This document shows, in pieces, positions 13,361 to 14,399 of a stretch of DNA of 14,399 bases. The translations under genes and the position numbers were made by a program. The stretch's first letter is position 1. Each line of letters opens with the position of its first letter. Where the stretch lies: NCBI GenBank assembly GCA_035449045.1, contig DAOTKC010000040.1, positions 1 to 14,399 of the forward strand. The letters are read 5' to 3'. The notes under the pieces are model-generated. The model was not told the origin of the DNA and did no database searches. It was given only the letters and a program-made list of their open reading frames with translations. The stretch is from DAOTKC01 sp035449045 (GTDB lineage: Bacteria > Bacillota > Clostridia > Christensenellales > CAG-917).

Positions 13361-14399
13361 TTATAGCTCCTCCTTTATTTTGGACATCGCTATAAAGCTG
13401 TCCTTGCCGCCTTTTTTGACCTCGTTTAAGGGAATTTTCAATTCGCGCGAGAGGATTTCAAGAATGCGCGGCGCGCAAAATCCCCCTTGGCATCTGCCCA
13501 TGCCGGCGCGGACGCGGCGCTTGACGGCGTCTATCGTTGTCGCCGGCACGGCGGAGCGGATTGCCAAAAGCACCTCGGCTTCGGTCACTTTTTCGCAGCG
13601 GCAGACTATTCTTCCGAAAGCGGGATCGGACTTGACGAGCGCGTTTAATTTGTCGGCGTCAAGATGTGCCGCCTTGACGCGCCGCTCCAGCTCAACAATA
13701 GTGTTTTCTTTCAAAACAAGAGGTTTATACGTTGAAATCAGCTCGTTAACTACGTGTTTTGCGATTGCGGGCGCGGCGGTCAGGCCGGGCGAGCAAATGC
13801 CGATAAGATAGATAAAACCGTTGACTAATGCGGATTTTTGAATGACGAAATCCTCGCCCGAAATAGCTCTCACGCCCGAATACAGCCTGATGACCTTACG
13901 GTAGTCGGGCATCCGGTAAGTCTTTGTAATTTGCGATTTAATTTGCTCGATGCCCTCTTTGGTCACCGCGGTGTCGCCTTCTTCGACGTTTATCGCGGTC
14001 GGCCCCAAAATGACGTTGCCGTCGGCGGTAGGCGCCGCTAAAATGCCCTTGCCGAGCTTGGTCGGAAGCGGGAAGATGACGAGGTTGATTTTTTTTCTTT
14101 CGGTGGTGTCAAGCACGAAATAGTCGCCGCGCTGATAGTTGACTTGATGTTCCTCGGCGCCTAATAAGCGGTTTATTCTTGCCGCTCCCCCGCCCGCCGC
14201 GTTAACGACGACATCGGCGCAAAACTCGCCCTTGGGCGTCTTGACCATAAAGCCGTCGTCGGTTTTCTCTATTGACTCCGCCGCCGCTTCCAACCTTATT
14301 TCAGCGCCGCGCTTTACCGCCCGCTCGGCGAGCGCAACGGTCAGCTTGTAGGGGGAAATGACGGCGGCTTGTTTGGCGTAGAGAGCATATTCCACGCTT
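13361..14399 (-). CDS. GlpA-like FAD-dependent dehydrogenase with BFD-type [2Fe-2S] domain (5' end outside window)
   Basis: The frame is open at the right edge; the first possible start codon in view (GTG 14395) is an internal valine, preceded by an in-frame Ser codon. About 130-140 N-terminal residues with the FAD GxGxxG should lie outside. What remains of the DAO-type flavoprotein includes YAKQAAVISPYKLTVALAE, VVVNAAGGGA (FAD contact), GPTA, YSGVRA and ICSPGLTAAPAIA (fragment residues 200-212). A BFD-like domain follows with Cys265, Cys267, Cys302 and Cys307 of the fragment (CRCEK and GRCQGGFC), expected to bind a [2Fe-2S] cluster. This layout matches anaerobic glycerol-3-phosphate dehydrogenase GlpA and its Bacillota relatives. 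Substrate could also be another 2-hydroxy or amino compound, since no glpK or glpF is in view. It heads, within this window, a three-gene operon. Confidence 0.88.
   Translation of the reverse strand, partial: SVEYALYAKQAAVISPYKLTVALAERAVKRGAEIRLEAAAESIEKTDDGFMVKTPKGEFCADVVVNAAGGGAARINRLLGAEEHQVNYQRGDYFVLDTTERKKINLVIFPLPTKLGKGILAAPTADGNVILGPTAINVEEGDTAVTKEGIEQIKSQITKTYRMPDYRKVIRLYSGVRAISGEDFVIQKSALVNGFIYLIGICSPGLTAAPAIAKHVVNELISTYKPLVLKENTIVELERRVKAAHLDADKLNALVKSDPAFGRIVCRCEKVTEAEVLLAIRSAVPATTIDAVKRRVRAGMGRCQGGFCAPRILEILSRELKIPLNEVKKGGKDSFIAMSKIKEEL

Overview
The window comes from a bacterial chromosome and reads like Bacillota, most likely an uncultured member of the Clostridia. Genes are moderately GC-rich with AT-rich spacers. 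Strong GGAGG-type ribosome sites precede many starts. The gene set fits as well: a comEC next to holA, a CdaA-type diadenylate cyclase, a clostridial-style fused ABC ATPase/permease, and a GlpA-like / FAD oxidoreductase / DUF1667 cluster. No taxonomic marker is present, so this placement is inference. I see no rRNA, tRNA, CRISPR array, insertion sequence or phage gene.

Every gene I can support lies on the minus strand, so transcription runs from the high to the low coordinate. In that order: (a) 14399-11770 is a tight three-gene redox operon. It holds the C-terminal part of a GlpA-like flavoprotein with a BFD-like [2Fe-2S] domain, a second FAD/NAD oxidoreductase, and a small four-cysteine DUF1667 protein. 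Gaps are 1 and 3 bases. (b) A 237-base AT-rich gap leads to comEC (11532-9997), which lacks the usual C-terminal metallo-beta-lactamase domain. comEC is followed by a good intrinsic terminator (about 9924-9889). (c) A new extended -10 promoter (about 9862-9833) then starts a likely long unit: holA, a 5-TM membrane protein, a membrane-anchored M28-fold protein, cdaA, a DUF1015 protein and lysC. (d) A probable promoter upstream of 3160 begins a transport block: a GPH/MelB-type sugar symporter, then the N-terminal part of a MacB-like ABC ATPase/permease that runs off the left edge.

The least expected part is the middle. The membrane-protein gene and the M28-like gene share one base (TAATG), so they are probably translated together. 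The M28 protein keeps the fold motifs but has lost three of the five zinc ligands, so it looks like a surface pseudopeptidase. It is followed by a c-di-AMP synthase gene that lacks its usual cdaR and glmM neighbours and has a structured leader containing an in-frame mini-ORF. cdaA is followed within 6 bases by a DUF1015 gene, then by aspartate kinase. This grouping links DNA polymerase loading, c-di-AMP and aspartate-family metabolism by position only; no functional link is shown by the sequence.

No gene-free stretch exceeds 300 bases. Long open frames on the plus strand are antisense shadows of the genes above.
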